A stretch of DNA of 64,000 nucleotides from Fibrobacterota bacterium (GTDB lineage Bacteria > Fibrobacterota > Chitinivibrionia > Chitinivibrionales > Chitinispirillaceae). The translations under genes and the position numbers were made by a program. The stretch spans positions 248,001 through 312,000 of the forward strand of contig JAEZKC010000059.1 in the NCBI GenBank assembly GCA_023436205.1, written 5' to 3'. Positions 1 through 9,062 of the stretch are shown piece by piece (position 1 is the stretch's first letter; every line of letters starts with the position of its first letter). Under the pieces are notes generated by a model. The model saw only the letters and a program-made list of their open reading frames with translations, was not told where the DNA came from and did not search any database.

Positions 1-162
1 TACAAATTCACGCATCATTGCCCTGCGGAACCAGTTGCGGTTATTTAGCGTTTAAGCCAGGGTGCTTTTCGGTTAACTGAATGATTTTTCCCGTTTTGGG
101 ATTACTGGCATGTCTTTTGTGACACTTTAAACCTTAACAAGGATTTGTTGCAGGGAGGCCTC

Positions 163-693
163 GTGCTGGTTTTCACATTTCTTGCCCGTCTGATCTCAGT
201 TCTCAGTTCTGCTTCCGGGCCAAAACAGATCGCAGCTGCAGTTTCCTTCGGCCTGATGATTGGTTTGGTGCCCTCTTTTTTACTCAATGCGCTGCTCTTT
301 TTATTGGTTGTTTTTTTGAATGTAAATCTCTCGGCAGCTCTCCTTTCGGTTGCCCTGTTTCGCCTTGTCGCTTATCTTTTCGATTCACTGTTTCACTCGC
401 TGGGATACTTTCTGCTTGTTGAGGTTTCTTTTCTCCGTGATTTCTGGACCGCTCTCTACAATACTCCACTCATCCCTCTGACCGGATTTAACAACACTGT
501 GGTGCTTGGCAGTTTCTTCTGTGCACTTCTTTTGTTTTTACCACTCTACGTTTTTACAAAACGGTCTATGGAGCTCTACAGAGATCGTTATGCACGGTAT
601 CTGCAGCAATCAAGCATTGTTCGTTTCATACAGGCATCCAGTCTGTATCGTTCTTTTTTACGACTTCGAAGAATCGGAGATACTTTATGGTGA
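163..693 (+). CDS. TIGR03546 family membrane protein
   Basis: Small, very hydrophobic protein of unknown function, about 176 aa. Several membrane segments are visible: two between residues about 15 and 60, one near 80 and one near 120. A basic, tyrosine-rich tail follows (LYRDRYARYLQ). It matches my recollection of family TIGR03546, which is regularly found next to TIGR03545, as here. An upstream in-frame TTG at 145 is possible, but the purine-rich AGGGAGG at 152-158 lies just before GTG 163, so I prefer the GTG start. The gene overlaps the next one by 7 bp, which suggests translational coupling and a shared envelope role. The function is inferred only from membrane character and partner. Confidence 0.72.
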   Translation: MLVFTFLARLISVLSSASGPKQIAAAVSFGLMIGLVPSFLLNALLFLLVVFLNVNLSAALLSVALFRLVAYLFDSLFHSLGYFLLVEVSFLRDFWTALYNTPLIPLTGFNNTVVLGSFFCALLLFLPLYVFTKRSMELYRDRYARYLQQSSIVRFIQASSLYRSFLRLRRIGDTLW

Positions 694-2471
694 TCCGACA
701 AAAAGGTCTTACGTTTCTTGTGTCAATAGCTGCCGCATTGCTTATTGTTATAACTCTCTTTAGCGGTAAACTCATTGAATGGGGATTGGAGACTGCGGGA
801 AGGTTTGTGGTTGGTGCCAAAGTGGAATTTGATAATGTAAAGTTTTCCCCCTTCTTTCTGAAACTTAGCTGGGGCAAACTTCAAGTGGCCAATCCTTTTG
901 ATCCCTGGAAAAACCTTTTTGAAACCGATTACACCGAAATGGATCTGGCATTTGAGCCGCTTATTTTAGGACGAGTCATTATTCAGAATTCACAAATAGA
1001 AAACATACGCTTCGGCACTGATCGCAGTTCCTATGGGGCCATTGGCGGACGGGAACCATTCTCAACCGATCCGGTGGAGGGTATGAGAAATCAGCTTCAG
1101 ATCATAGAGGATGCCATTCCTGTTTACAATCTGAAATATTTGGCCGATCTGGATGTGGACAGTTTGCTTGAGAATACTGATCTCAAATCGGCTCGGCTGA
1201 TTGATTCACTTGATTCCACCGTTTCACAACGGGTTGAGGAAATATCAGAAAACCTTAATCGGCTCCCTGATAAAAGCAAACTGCAGCAGATCAGAAATCA
1301 GGCAAAAGAAATCGGGAATACTCCTGTTGAAAGTCCGGAGGATGCTGCACGAGCACTTGCTTCCATAAGAGAATTGCTCGCTGAACTTGACTCTTTACAC
1401 TCTGTAAAAGTGGCCATTGACAGCTCTCTTCAGAATCAGCTGAATGATCTCAAGCGTACTAACCAGCTTGTGTCTACTGCTCTGGATAATGATTACAACA
1501 CTCTTCTATCTCAGGCGCGCATTCCCGACCTAAGCCCTTCGAGTATTACCCGGGCTGTCTTTGGTGCGCCACTTGTCGATCATGTGCAGTCAGTCCTAAC
1601 CTATATAGGGATCGCCAGATATTATAATGCAAAAATTAGAGAATTGAGGCCGCCAAAGGAAAATCCACCAAGACTTCTGGGGCAGAATATTCTTTTCAGC
1701 TCAAAGAGGAACTGGCCATCACTGTGGATCCAGCGTTCATTTTTATCGAGCACATTTGCAAATCTGAATCTGCAGGGGGAGGCTCAAAACATCAGTAGTC
1801 AAACATATCTTGTTTCAAGACCAATTTCACTTCTACTCTCCGGGAAAGGTTCGAGTGGTCCGGAATACGAATTGAATATTCTGCTTGATTATATAACTGA
1901 AACACTCAGCGAAACATTTGGTCTGAGGGCATCGGGGTTTTCCCTCGACAGTGTAATGCTTGGTCCTACTCCGCTTTTGCCTGTGGCTCTTTCCGGTCAG
2001 GCATCCCTGAGGAGTCAGATTCGTGCTGCAAGGTTCGAACTGGAAGGATCCTTTAGTTTCAGTGGTGAAAATCTTGTTTTCGATTCTCAACAAGATACAG
2101 ACTCACTGCTTGCCTCGTTATACAATCTGGTCGCCAAATCTGTGAAAACGTTAAGCATGCAATCTGCTCTTAGTTTAACACCCACCAGCTACGCATTCAG
2201 TCTCAATAGCAATGTGGGGGAGGAACTGGCGGGCATAGTCAATGAAATATACTGGCCAGTGGTTGACAGTTTGCAAAACCGGATAAAAAGTGGACTGAGC
2301 AAGACAGCTGGTTCTGAACGAGAACAGATTAATGAGCAGGTTTCTGATTTGATTGAAAATGTCAACAATGAATTGTCCGTTTACACCAGACAGGAACAGG
2401 ACCTGTATACCTATATTCAAGAGCAAAGGGAACTTGTACAGAATAGGGCACGTTCAAAGTTTCCTTTTTAG
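687..2471 (+). CDS. TIGR03545 family protein, AsmA-like N-terminus
   Basis: 594 aa protein with one N-terminal membrane anchor (residues about 8-28) and a large domain after it. Residues about 45-115 read like the start of AsmA/DUF748-type proteins (VEFDNVKFSPFFLKLSWG, then a segment on what the protein contacts and inherits). A middle part (about 145-290) is helical and rich in Leu/Asp/Ser, and the last 80 residues look coiled coil. Start ATG 687 has GGAG about 8 bases upstream. I recognise family TIGR03545, whose genes sit with TIGR03546. A role in moving lipid across the periplasm, as proposed for AsmA-like repeating beta-groove proteins, is inference from the N-terminal resemblance. No enzyme motif is visible. 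Confidence 0.72.
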   Translation: MVIRQKGLTFLVSIAAALLIVITLFSGKLIEWGLETAGRFVVGAKVEFDNVKFSPFFLKLSWGKLQVANPFDPWKNLFETDYTEMDLAFEPLILGRVIIQNSQIENIRFGTDRSSYGAIGGREPFSTDPVEGMRNQLQIIEDAIPVYNLKYLADLDVDSLLENTDLKSARLIDSLDSTVSQRVEEISENLNRLPDKSKLQQIRNQAKEIGNTPVESPEDAARALASIRELLAELDSLHSVKVAIDSSLQNQLNDLKRTNQLVSTALDNDYNTLLSQARIPDLSPSSITRAVFGAPLVDHVQSVLTYIGIARYYNAKIRELRPPKENPPRLLGQNILFSSKRNWPSLWIQRSFLSSTFANLNLQGEAQNISSQTYLVSRPISLLLSGKGSSGPEYELNILLDYITETLSETFGLRASGFSLDSVMLGPTPLLPVALSGQASLRSQIRAARFELEGSFSFSGENLVFDSQQDTDSLLASLYNLVAKSVKTLSMQSALSLTPTSYAFSLNSNVGEELAGIVNEIYWPVVDSLQNRIKSGLSKTAGSEREQINEQVSDLIENVNNELSVYTRQEQDLYTYIQEQRELVQNRARSKFPF

Positions 2472-2526
2472 AATTCAGGCATGACGGTTGCAGCTCATCA
2501 TATTAAACTTTATCTCAGGAGCTCCT

Positions 2527-2931
2527 ATGAAACTTAATAAACTACTGTGTTTCATCATTTTCCTTATACCAGTTCTGGCATCAGGTCAAAGCAGTGAAGC
2601 GGCGCCTGGTGATACAGTCAAGGTGGAGATGGGCAGTGCAAGATTTATCCCCTCGAAAGTCGAGGTAACTGTTGGTCAGACTGTTCAGTGGACCAACACC
2701 ACTCTGGTGGCTCAAACGGTTACTGCCGATTCGGCTTTTGCCAGCGCACCCGACAATGTTCAACTTCCGGAAGGCGCTCAGCCTTTTCACTCCGGCAGAA
2801 TGAATCCTGGTGGTATTTACAGCTATACCTTTACTGTCCCCGGCACCTACAGGTATTTTAGTATTCCATACCAGGGAGCCAGCATGGTGGGTGAAATCGT
2901 GGTGGTTCCCCAAAAGAAAGAGAACCAATGA
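2527..2931 (+). CDS. Secreted cupredoxin-fold protein with degenerate copper site
   Basis: 134 aa with a signal peptide (residues 1-20, cleavage after ALASG) and one plastocyanin/cupredoxin-like domain at about 28-127. Family landmarks are clear: VEVTVGQTVQWTN, then TVTAD, then PGTYRYF and GEIVVV. The copper ligands are mostly missing. The usual first His is Gln63, the Cys is Ser112 and the second His is Tyr115; only Met120 remains. It is therefore unlikely to hold a type 1 copper centre. ATG 2527 is chosen over an upstream in-frame start at 2488 because AGGAG lies 5 bases before it and it begins a perfect signal peptide. The stop overlaps the next start (ATGA). Confidence 0.82.
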   Translation: MKLNKLLCFIIFLIPVLASGQSSEAAPGDTVKVEMGSARFIPSKVEVTVGQTVQWTNTTLVAQTVTADSAFASAPDNVQLPEGAQPFHSGRMNPGGIYSYTFTVPGTYRYFSIPYQGASMVGEIVVVPQKKENQ

Positions 2932-3206
2932 AAAAAACTCTCATCTTTGCATCACTCGTTTTTTTAGTGCTTCTGTCCTGCGTGGCAACTCAACCAAATA
3001 TTCCCAATGTGGTTGAATTGCCCGGATTCTGGCACGGGCTCTGGCAAGGATTCATTTCTCCCGTCTCTTTTATCATTAGTCTTTTTCCCAATAATATAAG
3101 AATCTACGCCTATCCCAATGCCGGCTTATGGTACGATTTCGGATTCATGATTGGTATAGGAGGGTTTTCCGGAGGAATCTTTGCCGGTTCCAGGAAGAGA
3201 AAATAA
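2928..3206 (+). CDS. Small conserved lipoprotein
   Basis: 92 aa. The N-terminus is a lipoprotein signal ending in a lipobox with Cys18 (LLSC). The mature part has two hydrophobic stretches (about 40-52 and 72-85) with the motif YPNAGLWYDFGFMIG and a basic tail (GSRKRK). I recall similar small uncharacterised proteins in many phyla with the FWHGLWQGFI and WYDFGF signatures, but I know no function. It overlaps the cupredoxin-like gene by 4 bp, so the two are probably co-translated. Its stop codon directly abuts the stop of the convergent kinase gene, with no spacer at all. Confidence 0.75.
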   Translation: MKKTLIFASLVFLVLLSCVATQPNIPNVVELPGFWHGLWQGFISPVSFIISLFPNNIRIYAYPNAGLWYDFGFMIGIGGFSGGIFAGSRKRK

Positions 3207-4346
3207 TCAGCGGAGAATCAGATCTGAGACGTGCAGGTAGTACTCCGCTGCCGCACCCGCGCTTATCAGTGCCGCACCGGCTATGATTCTAAGAACCCAT
3301 GCTCCGATTTTCTTCAGAAGATGATTTCCTTCAACGGCTCTGATCACATCGTCCATGCTCTGAAATCGCTTCTCTGGTCTGCGGGCCATCATCTTTTTTA
3401 TAAACCTTGCAGTCTTAAATGAGACACTCGGGTTGTATCTTCGTGGCGAGGTCCAGCTTCCGGAAGCCTGTTTCTTGGCAATATCCTGAGCGCTGTTTCC
3501 ACCGTACAGAGTCCTTCCCGTGAGCATAAAATAGAGTGTTGCCCCCAGGGAGTAGATATCGGAGCGGCCGTCCACATTGCGGGAGCCCTCGATCTGTTCC
3601 GGTGAGGCAAACTGGATCGTGCCCACCATGAAGCCCTCCCGAGTAAGGGTAAGGTGATCTTCATCCCTGTGCATGACAATACCAAAGTCAGTTACTTTCG
3701 GTATGCCGATACTGCTTATCAGAATGTTTTCTGGCTTTATATCGCGGTGAATTACATTTCTTTGATGGGCATACCCTAGAGCCTGGGCGGTTGCTTTCAC
3801 AATTGAAAGTGCCTCTTTTTCAGGCAGATATCCCTTATCCTGCACATACTTGGCCAGAGATGGTCCATCCACAAGCTCCATAGTGAAGTAATAGCGTCTG
3901 CCACCCTTGCCTGCATCGTAGAGCGTGACAATGTTTGGATGATTGAGCTTGGCTAAAGCTCGAATCTCCTGGAAAAAGCGTGTAACATTGGTTTCATCTC
4001 GAATGAATGAAGTATTGAGAATCTTAAGGGCTACTTCTCTGAATGTGAATTCATGGATGGCTTTGTAGACTTTGCCCATCCCGCCTTGACCGATAAGTTT
4101 GCGCAGGCGATAACCGCTGTAGAGCTCGCCTCCCTCGCATAGTTGGGAAATCTCCGTGAGCTCATCTATCTGCTCTTTACTCAGAAGTCCCTGCTTTAGT
4201 AGCACCTCTTCGATCGTGGATTCCAAACCGATCCGTTTGCTCTTCTTAACCAGCTCCCTGCACTGTTCATGCTGCTGAGAGGTGATGAGCTTGCGTTCTA
4301 CGGCAAGTTTTATGATGGGACTTTCATAACGTACGTTTTCACTCAT
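3207..4346 (-). CDS. Ser/Thr protein kinase, membrane-anchored (PknB-like)
   Basis: About 379 aa. An N-terminal helical domain (about 1-75) precedes a complete Hanks-type kinase domain (about 80-340): glycine loop GQGGMGKVY, catalytic loop VIHRDIKPEN, DFG in VTDFGIV, and an activation segment ending in ASPEQIEG. A single membrane segment near residues 350-370 leaves only a short tail (YYLHVSDLILR), so there are no PASTA-like sensor repeats. The start is uncertain. ATG 4346 gives MSENVRYESP and has no Shine-Dalgarno, but a TATATT sits just upstream, so the mRNA may be leaderless. A TTG at 4388 would add 14 residues. It lies downstream of the sigma-54 activator on the same strand and may be co-transcribed with it. 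Confidence 0.85.
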   Translation of the reverse strand: MSENVRYESPIIKLAVERKLITSQQHEQCRELVKKSKRIGLESTIEEVLLKQGLLSKEQIDELTEISQLCEGGELYSGYRLRKLIGQGGMGKVYKAIHEFTFREVALKILNTSFIRDETNVTRFFQEIRALAKLNHPNIVTLYDAGKGGRRYYFTMELVDGPSLAKYVQDKGYLPEKEALSIVKATAQALGYAHQRNVIHRDIKPENILISSIGIPKVTDFGIVMHRDEDHLTLTREGFMVGTIQFASPEQIEGSRNVDGRSDIYSLGATLYFMLTGRTLYGGNSAQDIAKKQASGSWTSPRRYNPSVSFKTARFIKKMMARRPEKRFQSMDDVIRAVEGNHLLKKIGAWVLRIIAGAALISAGAAAEYYLHVSDLILR

Positions 4347-4423
4347 AATAGTGCAATATATAAAAATGCCGATGGAGAGGGTAGACAAACCCCCGGAAGA
4401 TTCCGATTCCGATCTCTGGTACC

Positions 4424-4465
4424 GGTCTCCGGTCTCTGGTCTCTGGTCTCTGGTCTCTGGTCTCT
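4424..4465. repeat. Tandem heptamer GGTCTCT
   Basis: Five perfect tandem copies of GGTCTCT occupy 4431-4465, preceded by one imperfect copy (GGTCTCC, 4424-4430). The array lies between the stop of the sigma-54 activator (4468) and the kinase start (4346), so it is non-coding on the transcribed strand (AGAGACC there). Arrays like this can change copy number by slippage. Any effect on the kinase mRNA is speculation. Confidence 0.9.
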
Positions 4466-4467
4466 GG

Positions 4468-6543
4468 CTAAAGTCCGTGCTGCTTCAGCTTTCGAAAAAG
4501 AGTGGCTTTGTGAATCCCAAGTCGCTCCGCTGCCTTAATCTTGCTTCCGCCTGTTTCTTCCAGAATGCTTAAAATGTACATCTTTTCAAGCTCTTCGAAG
4601 CTTCTGATCGCAGAAAGAACCGGATTTGCTCCGGGGTGCCTTTCTAATTGAAGATTCTGGGGTAAATGCATTACATCGATTGTGCTTTCCTTGCAGAATA
4701 TAAAAGCGTGCTCAATGATATTTTCAAGCTCTCTGATGTTGCCCGGGAAGTCATGTTCCAGCAGTAATTCTGTAGCCCTCTCTGAAATGGCTGTAATTGC
4801 CTTTCCGTACCGGGCATTAAAACGGTCTCGAAAATGATCACAGAGAAGCGGTATATCGCATCTTCGTTCCCTTAGGGGAGGAAGATTAATAGTGACCACA
4901 TTGATTCTGTAGAAGAGGTCCTCCCGAAATTCCCCGTTTTTCACCATCTCGGGAAGTTTTCTGTTAGTGGCTGCGATGATTCTAATGTCAACTGAAACCG
5001 GAAATGTTGCACCCAGCGGTTCGAAGCATTTTTCCTGAAGAACCCTGAGGAGTTTTACCTGCATAGCCGGAGATATGTCTCCGATTTCATCAAGAAAAAT
5101 AGTGCCTCCGTCAGCCAGGGAAAACTTTCCGGGCTTGTCCTTTTTGGCGTCTGTAAAAGCGCCTGCTTTATAGCCGAAAAGTTCTGATTCCAGCAGGTTG
5201 TCGGGAAGAGCGCTGCAGTTAATGGCTATAAAAGGCTTGTCTTTACGGGAACTGAGCTCGTGAAGTGACCGGGCGATAAGCTCCTTTCCTGTACCGCTTT
5301 CACCCTGGACAAGAACTGTTGCAGTGGCTTGAGCGACTTCGGGAAGTATTTCGAAGATTCTTTTCATCTGCGGGCTCCTGCTCACCATTTTATTGAACGT
5401 GGCCTTGTCCATAAGTTCACGTCTGAGATCCTCCACCAGTGCATAAGCTTTGGCCACTGCTTCTTTTTCTTTAAGAAGGCGGGCTTCTTCTGCAAGGCGC
5501 TTTTCGGTAATATCCTGAAACTGTGACAGATACATTGAAGGCTTTTCCCGGGTGGTTCCCAGAGGAGATATGTGCCATTCGTACCATCGCTTTTCCTCTT
5601 TTTCGTTCCTTTTGCACTCTTCGAAATTTAGAGCCTGCAGCCCCAGAATCTCCTTACTCCTGATCTCTCCAAAGAGCTCCACCACCGTTCTCTTATCGGG
5701 GAATAGCGCTTTGAACGAATCGTTGCATTCGCAAATGGTACCGTTGCTGTCAAACAAAGCCAGTCCCGTGGGAGACTTGGCAAAAACTGTACGGAACTTT
5801 TCTTCCGATAAAACCCTGTCGCTTATGTCCACAATGCAGGTGCGAATGCCCGCTATAGTACCATTCTTTGTGATGGGGGCGGAGTTGATTATTATATGTA
5901 TAATGGATCTGTCTTTTTTATAGAGCTTGTATTCAGACGGATTGCCGAAGTCTCCATGGAAAATATTGTACATGTCCTTTTCGATTATTTCCTGCTGTTC
6001 GGGAGGGAAAAGCGTGTTAACGTAGATCCCCTTCTCAAATTCCTCGCGTGTGAAACCGAAGGTTTTGAGACCGAGCTCGTTGCAGTAGGTGAGTCGCAGG
6101 GACATGTCCATCTCGCAGATGATCCCCGGAAGCAGATCCGCAATCTCCTTGAAGCGCTGTCGGCTCTCCTCAAGGAGTTCCTCTTTATGAGTTTGTTCTG
6201 TAAAATCAAGCAACGACACGAGCCTTGTATTGCCGTTTCCGATCCTGCTTATGATGCAATTCATCGTTAACTGCTGCTTTTCCGTATTCCGGATAATTAC
6301 CTGTGATTGCACAGGCCTTTGTGAACTGCCGCTTTTTTCAAGAAGTGTAATAAAAGTGCTCTTTTCATCCCGGAATATCATTTCGATCCAATTTGGACAG
6401 CCCACGGTAACGTTGTTTGTCAGTAAGCTCATTTTTCTGTTGATGGCTGTTATATTGAGATCACTGTCTACTATCAGCATGGCATTAGGATTCTCATGAA
6501 AAACAGCGTGAAACAGATTCTGAGTATTTTCCGAGTCGATCAC
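4468..6543 (-). CDS. PAS-domain sigma-54-dependent transcriptional activator
   Basis: 691 aa enhancer-binding protein. Three PAS-like segments (about 10-115, 125-240, 250-350) are followed by a coiled coil and an AAA+ domain (about 385-620) with Walker A GESGTGKE, the sigma-54 contact loop as GAFTDAK, and Walker B GGTIFLDEIGDI. A Fis-type helix-turn-helix ends the protein (SKIKAAERLGIHKATLFRKL). There is no receiver domain, so the signal is probably sensed by the PAS domains. GTG 6543 is supported by CGGAG 8-9 bases upstream. The gene is divergent from the SLC12-like transporter at 6707, a possible target, but I could not find a convincing -24/-12 promoter in that gap. Confidence 0.93.
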   Translation of the reverse strand: MIDSENTQNLFHAVFHENPNAMLIVDSDLNITAINRKMSLLTNNVTVGCPNWIEMIFRDEKSTFITLLEKSGSSQRPVQSQVIIRNTEKQQLTMNCIISRIGNGNTRLVSLLDFTEQTHKEELLEESRQRFKEIADLLPGIICEMDMSLRLTYCNELGLKTFGFTREEFEKGIYVNTLFPPEQQEIIEKDMYNIFHGDFGNPSEYKLYKKDRSIIHIIINSAPITKNGTIAGIRTCIVDISDRVLSEEKFRTVFAKSPTGLALFDSNGTICECNDSFKALFPDKRTVVELFGEIRSKEILGLQALNFEECKRNEKEEKRWYEWHISPLGTTREKPSMYLSQFQDITEKRLAEEARLLKEKEAVAKAYALVEDLRRELMDKATFNKMVSRSPQMKRIFEILPEVAQATATVLVQGESGTGKELIARSLHELSSRKDKPFIAINCSALPDNLLESELFGYKAGAFTDAKKDKPGKFSLADGGTIFLDEIGDISPAMQVKLLRVLQEKCFEPLGATFPVSVDIRIIAATNRKLPEMVKNGEFREDLFYRINVVTINLPPLRERRCDIPLLCDHFRDRFNARYGKAITAISERATELLLEHDFPGNIRELENIIEHAFIFCKESTIDVMHLPQNLQLERHPGANPVLSAIRSFEELEKMYILSILEETGGSKIKAAERLGIHKATLFRKLKQHGL

Positions 6544-6706
6544 CAGGTTACTCCGTATTTATGCCAAGTCAGGAAAATTGATAATTTTCAGATAATTACT
6601 TTATGCCACTCAGAAAATGGATATAAATATTACCAAGCGGGGTAGCTATTGTGTAGTATGGGAGGCGAGTCTATTTTAATATGAACTACTAACAAAGAGC
6701 GAATAA

Positions 6707-8992
6707 ATGTCGGCAGATCCTGTTTCTACTCTTCCACCAGTTCTTTCAGATCCGGTGACTACCGGTATATCTCAGGAAAAAGTTCCTGTGTTAAAGAAAT
6801 TCAGCACCTTCGGTGGTGTGTTTACCCCCTCCATTCTCACCATTTTTGGCGTGGTCATGTTCATGCGGGCTGGATTTGTGGTGGGAAATGCCGGTATTTA
6901 CGGTGCACTGGTCATTTTGGCTATCTCAAAGCTCATCACCTCCCTCACCGGTCTTTCCATATCAGCTATAGCTACCAATACTGATGTGAAGGGTGGGGGA
7001 GCTTATTTTTTGATATCCCGGACCCTGGGACCTGAGTTTGGTGCCACAATCGGGCTTACGCTCTTCCTTGCACAGACTCTGTCGGTTCCTTTTTATGTGC
7101 TGGGTTTTACAGAAGCTGCCTGCAGCACGTTCCCCTTTCTTCAGCCTTACTTTATCGTTCTTGCTTTTGTTATACTGGTTGCACTCTGTTTTATCACTGT
7201 CAAGGGAGCCGACTGGAGTATTAAGACCCAGTATGTTATTATGATCATCCTGGGGCTTTCCATAGCTGCTTTCTTGATTGGAGCTGCGCTGAAGTTTGAT
7301 TTCGCTACATTTACTATCAATAAAGGATTCTTCGAGAAGAGCGAGTTTTCGTTCTGGGCCCTCTTTGCAATCTATTTCCCCGCTGCAACAGGGATCATGG
7401 CAGGGGTTAACATGTCCGGGGATCTGAAAAACCCCGCTCGATCCATTCCTCTGGGAACGCTACTGGCTATCGGTGTGGCCCTCCTTGTCTATGCCGGGCA
7501 GATACTTCTGTGTGGCGGGGCACTGAATCGTTCGGAACTTATCGCCAATCCCTATCACAGTCTCATTAAAATGGCACCATTCCACACCGGCTTTCTTGTG
7601 GTGCTGGGTGTTTTTTGTGCTACTCTGTCTAGCGCCTTGGGGTCTCTTCTGGGTGCTCCGCGGGTGCTGCAGTCTCTTGGTCAGGACCGGATTCTCAAAC
7701 CTATCAATCCTTTTGCAGCTCTTTCCAAAGACGGGGAACCGCGAAGAGCTCTTTACCTCACCATCGTGATAAGTGTTCTGGTGCTCTATTTAGCCAGAGG
7801 AGGTGGTGATGGCGGTGCATTGAACATGGTTGCATCAGTTGTGACTATGCTCTTTCTCTGGACCTACGGGATTACAAATCTGGCAGCTTTCGTGGAATCT
7901 TTCAGCCGAAACCCTTCTTTCAGGCCTCGCTTCAAGTTCTTCCACTGGTCTCCGGCGCTGGTTGGGGCAGTGGCAAGTTTTTCAGTTTCCTTTATCGTGA
8001 ACTGGCAGGCGGCAATCGTTGCGGCACTCTTTTTCGGAGGATTGTTTGCCTATGTGCGAAAGTACATCCTTGCGGCTTCTTTTGGAGATGCCCGCAGGGG
8101 GTTTTACTATTCCAGGACACGTGATAATCTGATTACCTTATCTGCTTTACCCGTGCATTCCAAGAACTGGCGTCCTACCATCGTGGTTTTTTCCGGCGAT
8201 CCGGACCACCGGCTTACTCTTGTCAAGTATGCCGACTGGCTTGGCTGCGGGCGTGGAATTGTCACTATGGCGGTCCTTATGAATGGCCGCTTCGAACAGA
8301 TGGTGCAGGAACGAAAAGAGATGCTTGCTTCACTTAATGAATTCATCACCAAGAATCGTATCAGGGCATTTCCGGAGGTTTTAGTCACTCCCGATTTTGA
8401 TCTGGGCACCAATCAATTCCTGCAAGCCACCTCCATCGGTCCAATAAAGCCAAATCTAGCTCTGTTCGGATGGTCAAGCGATGTTCATCATGCACAAACC
8501 TTTTTCGGCTCAATTCAGACAGCGTTGCTTTTGGATATGAGCGTAGGGTTAGTGTGGGATAACGGCTTGCCCGTTGCTCAGCCCAGGCGAAACCGTCGCC
8601 GCATCGATATTTGGTGGCGAGGTATGCGTAACGGCTCTCTAATGGTCATTCTGGCATATCTGCTCACACTTAATTCTGAATGGTCAGGTTCGAAAATACG
8701 AATTTTGCGAATGATAAGAGATGCTGAATTTAGGGACAGTGCTTATGAAGAATTGCAAAAGCTCATGGAAGCGGCCCGAATGAAACTTGATCTGGAAGTA
8801 ATAATTTCGGGTGAACCGTTCCCCGTGCTGCTTCATCATCATTCAGCTTCGGCATCCGCTGTTTTCCTGGGTTTTCAGATCACTCAGGGAATGAACGCCA
8901 CCGGTTTTCAACAGGCTTACACAGAACTTTTGCAGGGGATGCCCACTACTATCCTCATAAATTCCACCGGCGAAGCTGACCTGTTAAGCTGA
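6707..8992 (+). CDS. SLC12-like amino acid/cation-chloride transporter
   Basis: 761 aa integral membrane protein. The N-terminal two thirds (about 30-460) contain about 12 membrane segments with the APC-superfamily start GGVFTPSILTIFGVVMFMR and the later GIMAGVNMSGDLKNPARSIP, both typical of cation-chloride cotransporter (SLC12) relatives. The last 270 residues form a soluble domain, as in that family. In eukaryotes these carry Na, K and Cl; in bacteria the substrate is mostly unknown, so I name no ion. The start has an AAAGAG purine stretch upstream. It stands alone, 70 bp before the oxidoreductase gene and divergent from the sigma-54 activator. Confidence 0.85.
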   Translation: MSADPVSTLPPVLSDPVTTGISQEKVPVLKKFSTFGGVFTPSILTIFGVVMFMRAGFVVGNAGIYGALVILAISKLITSLTGLSISAIATNTDVKGGGAYFLISRTLGPEFGATIGLTLFLAQTLSVPFYVLGFTEAACSTFPFLQPYFIVLAFVILVALCFITVKGADWSIKTQYVIMIILGLSIAAFLIGAALKFDFATFTINKGFFEKSEFSFWALFAIYFPAATGIMAGVNMSGDLKNPARSIPLGTLLAIGVALLVYAGQILLCGGALNRSELIANPYHSLIKMAPFHTGFLVVLGVFCATLSSALGSLLGAPRVLQSLGQDRILKPINPFAALSKDGEPRRALYLTIVISVLVLYLARGGGDGGALNMVASVVTMLFLWTYGITNLAAFVESFSRNPSFRPRFKFFHWSPALVGAVASFSVSFIVNWQAAIVAALFFGGLFAYVRKYILAASFGDARRGFYYSRTRDNLITLSALPVHSKNWRPTIVVFSGDPDHRLTLVKYADWLGCGRGIVTMAVLMNGRFEQMVQERKEMLASLNEFITKNRIRAFPEVLVTPDFDLGTNQFLQATSIGPIKPNLALFGWSSDVHHAQTFFGSIQTALLLDMSVGLVWDNGLPVAQPRRNRRRIDIWWRGMRNGSLMVILAYLLTLNSEWSGSKIRILRMIRDAEFRDSAYEELQKLMEAARMKLDLEVIISGEPFPVLLHHHSASASAVFLGFQITQGMNATGFQQAYTELLQGMPTTILINSTGEADLLS

Positions 8993-9062
8993 AGGTGTTC
9001 TGGCTCCCGTTTTGCATGCTGTTTTAGCTATCGGAGATAAACTGCAAAATCAGGAGCTGTGC

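Noticed and set aside
1..144. Possible end of a gene at the left edge; a - strand frame gives a basic 30-residue piece (HASNPKTGKI) resembling the tail of HU-like proteins
   Set aside because: It has a stop just upstream, no start codon and no supporting neighbour; too short to call.
6544..6706. Sigma-54 promoter for the SLC12-like transporter
   Set aside because: No GG-N10-GC pair with the rest of the -24/-12 pattern was visible.
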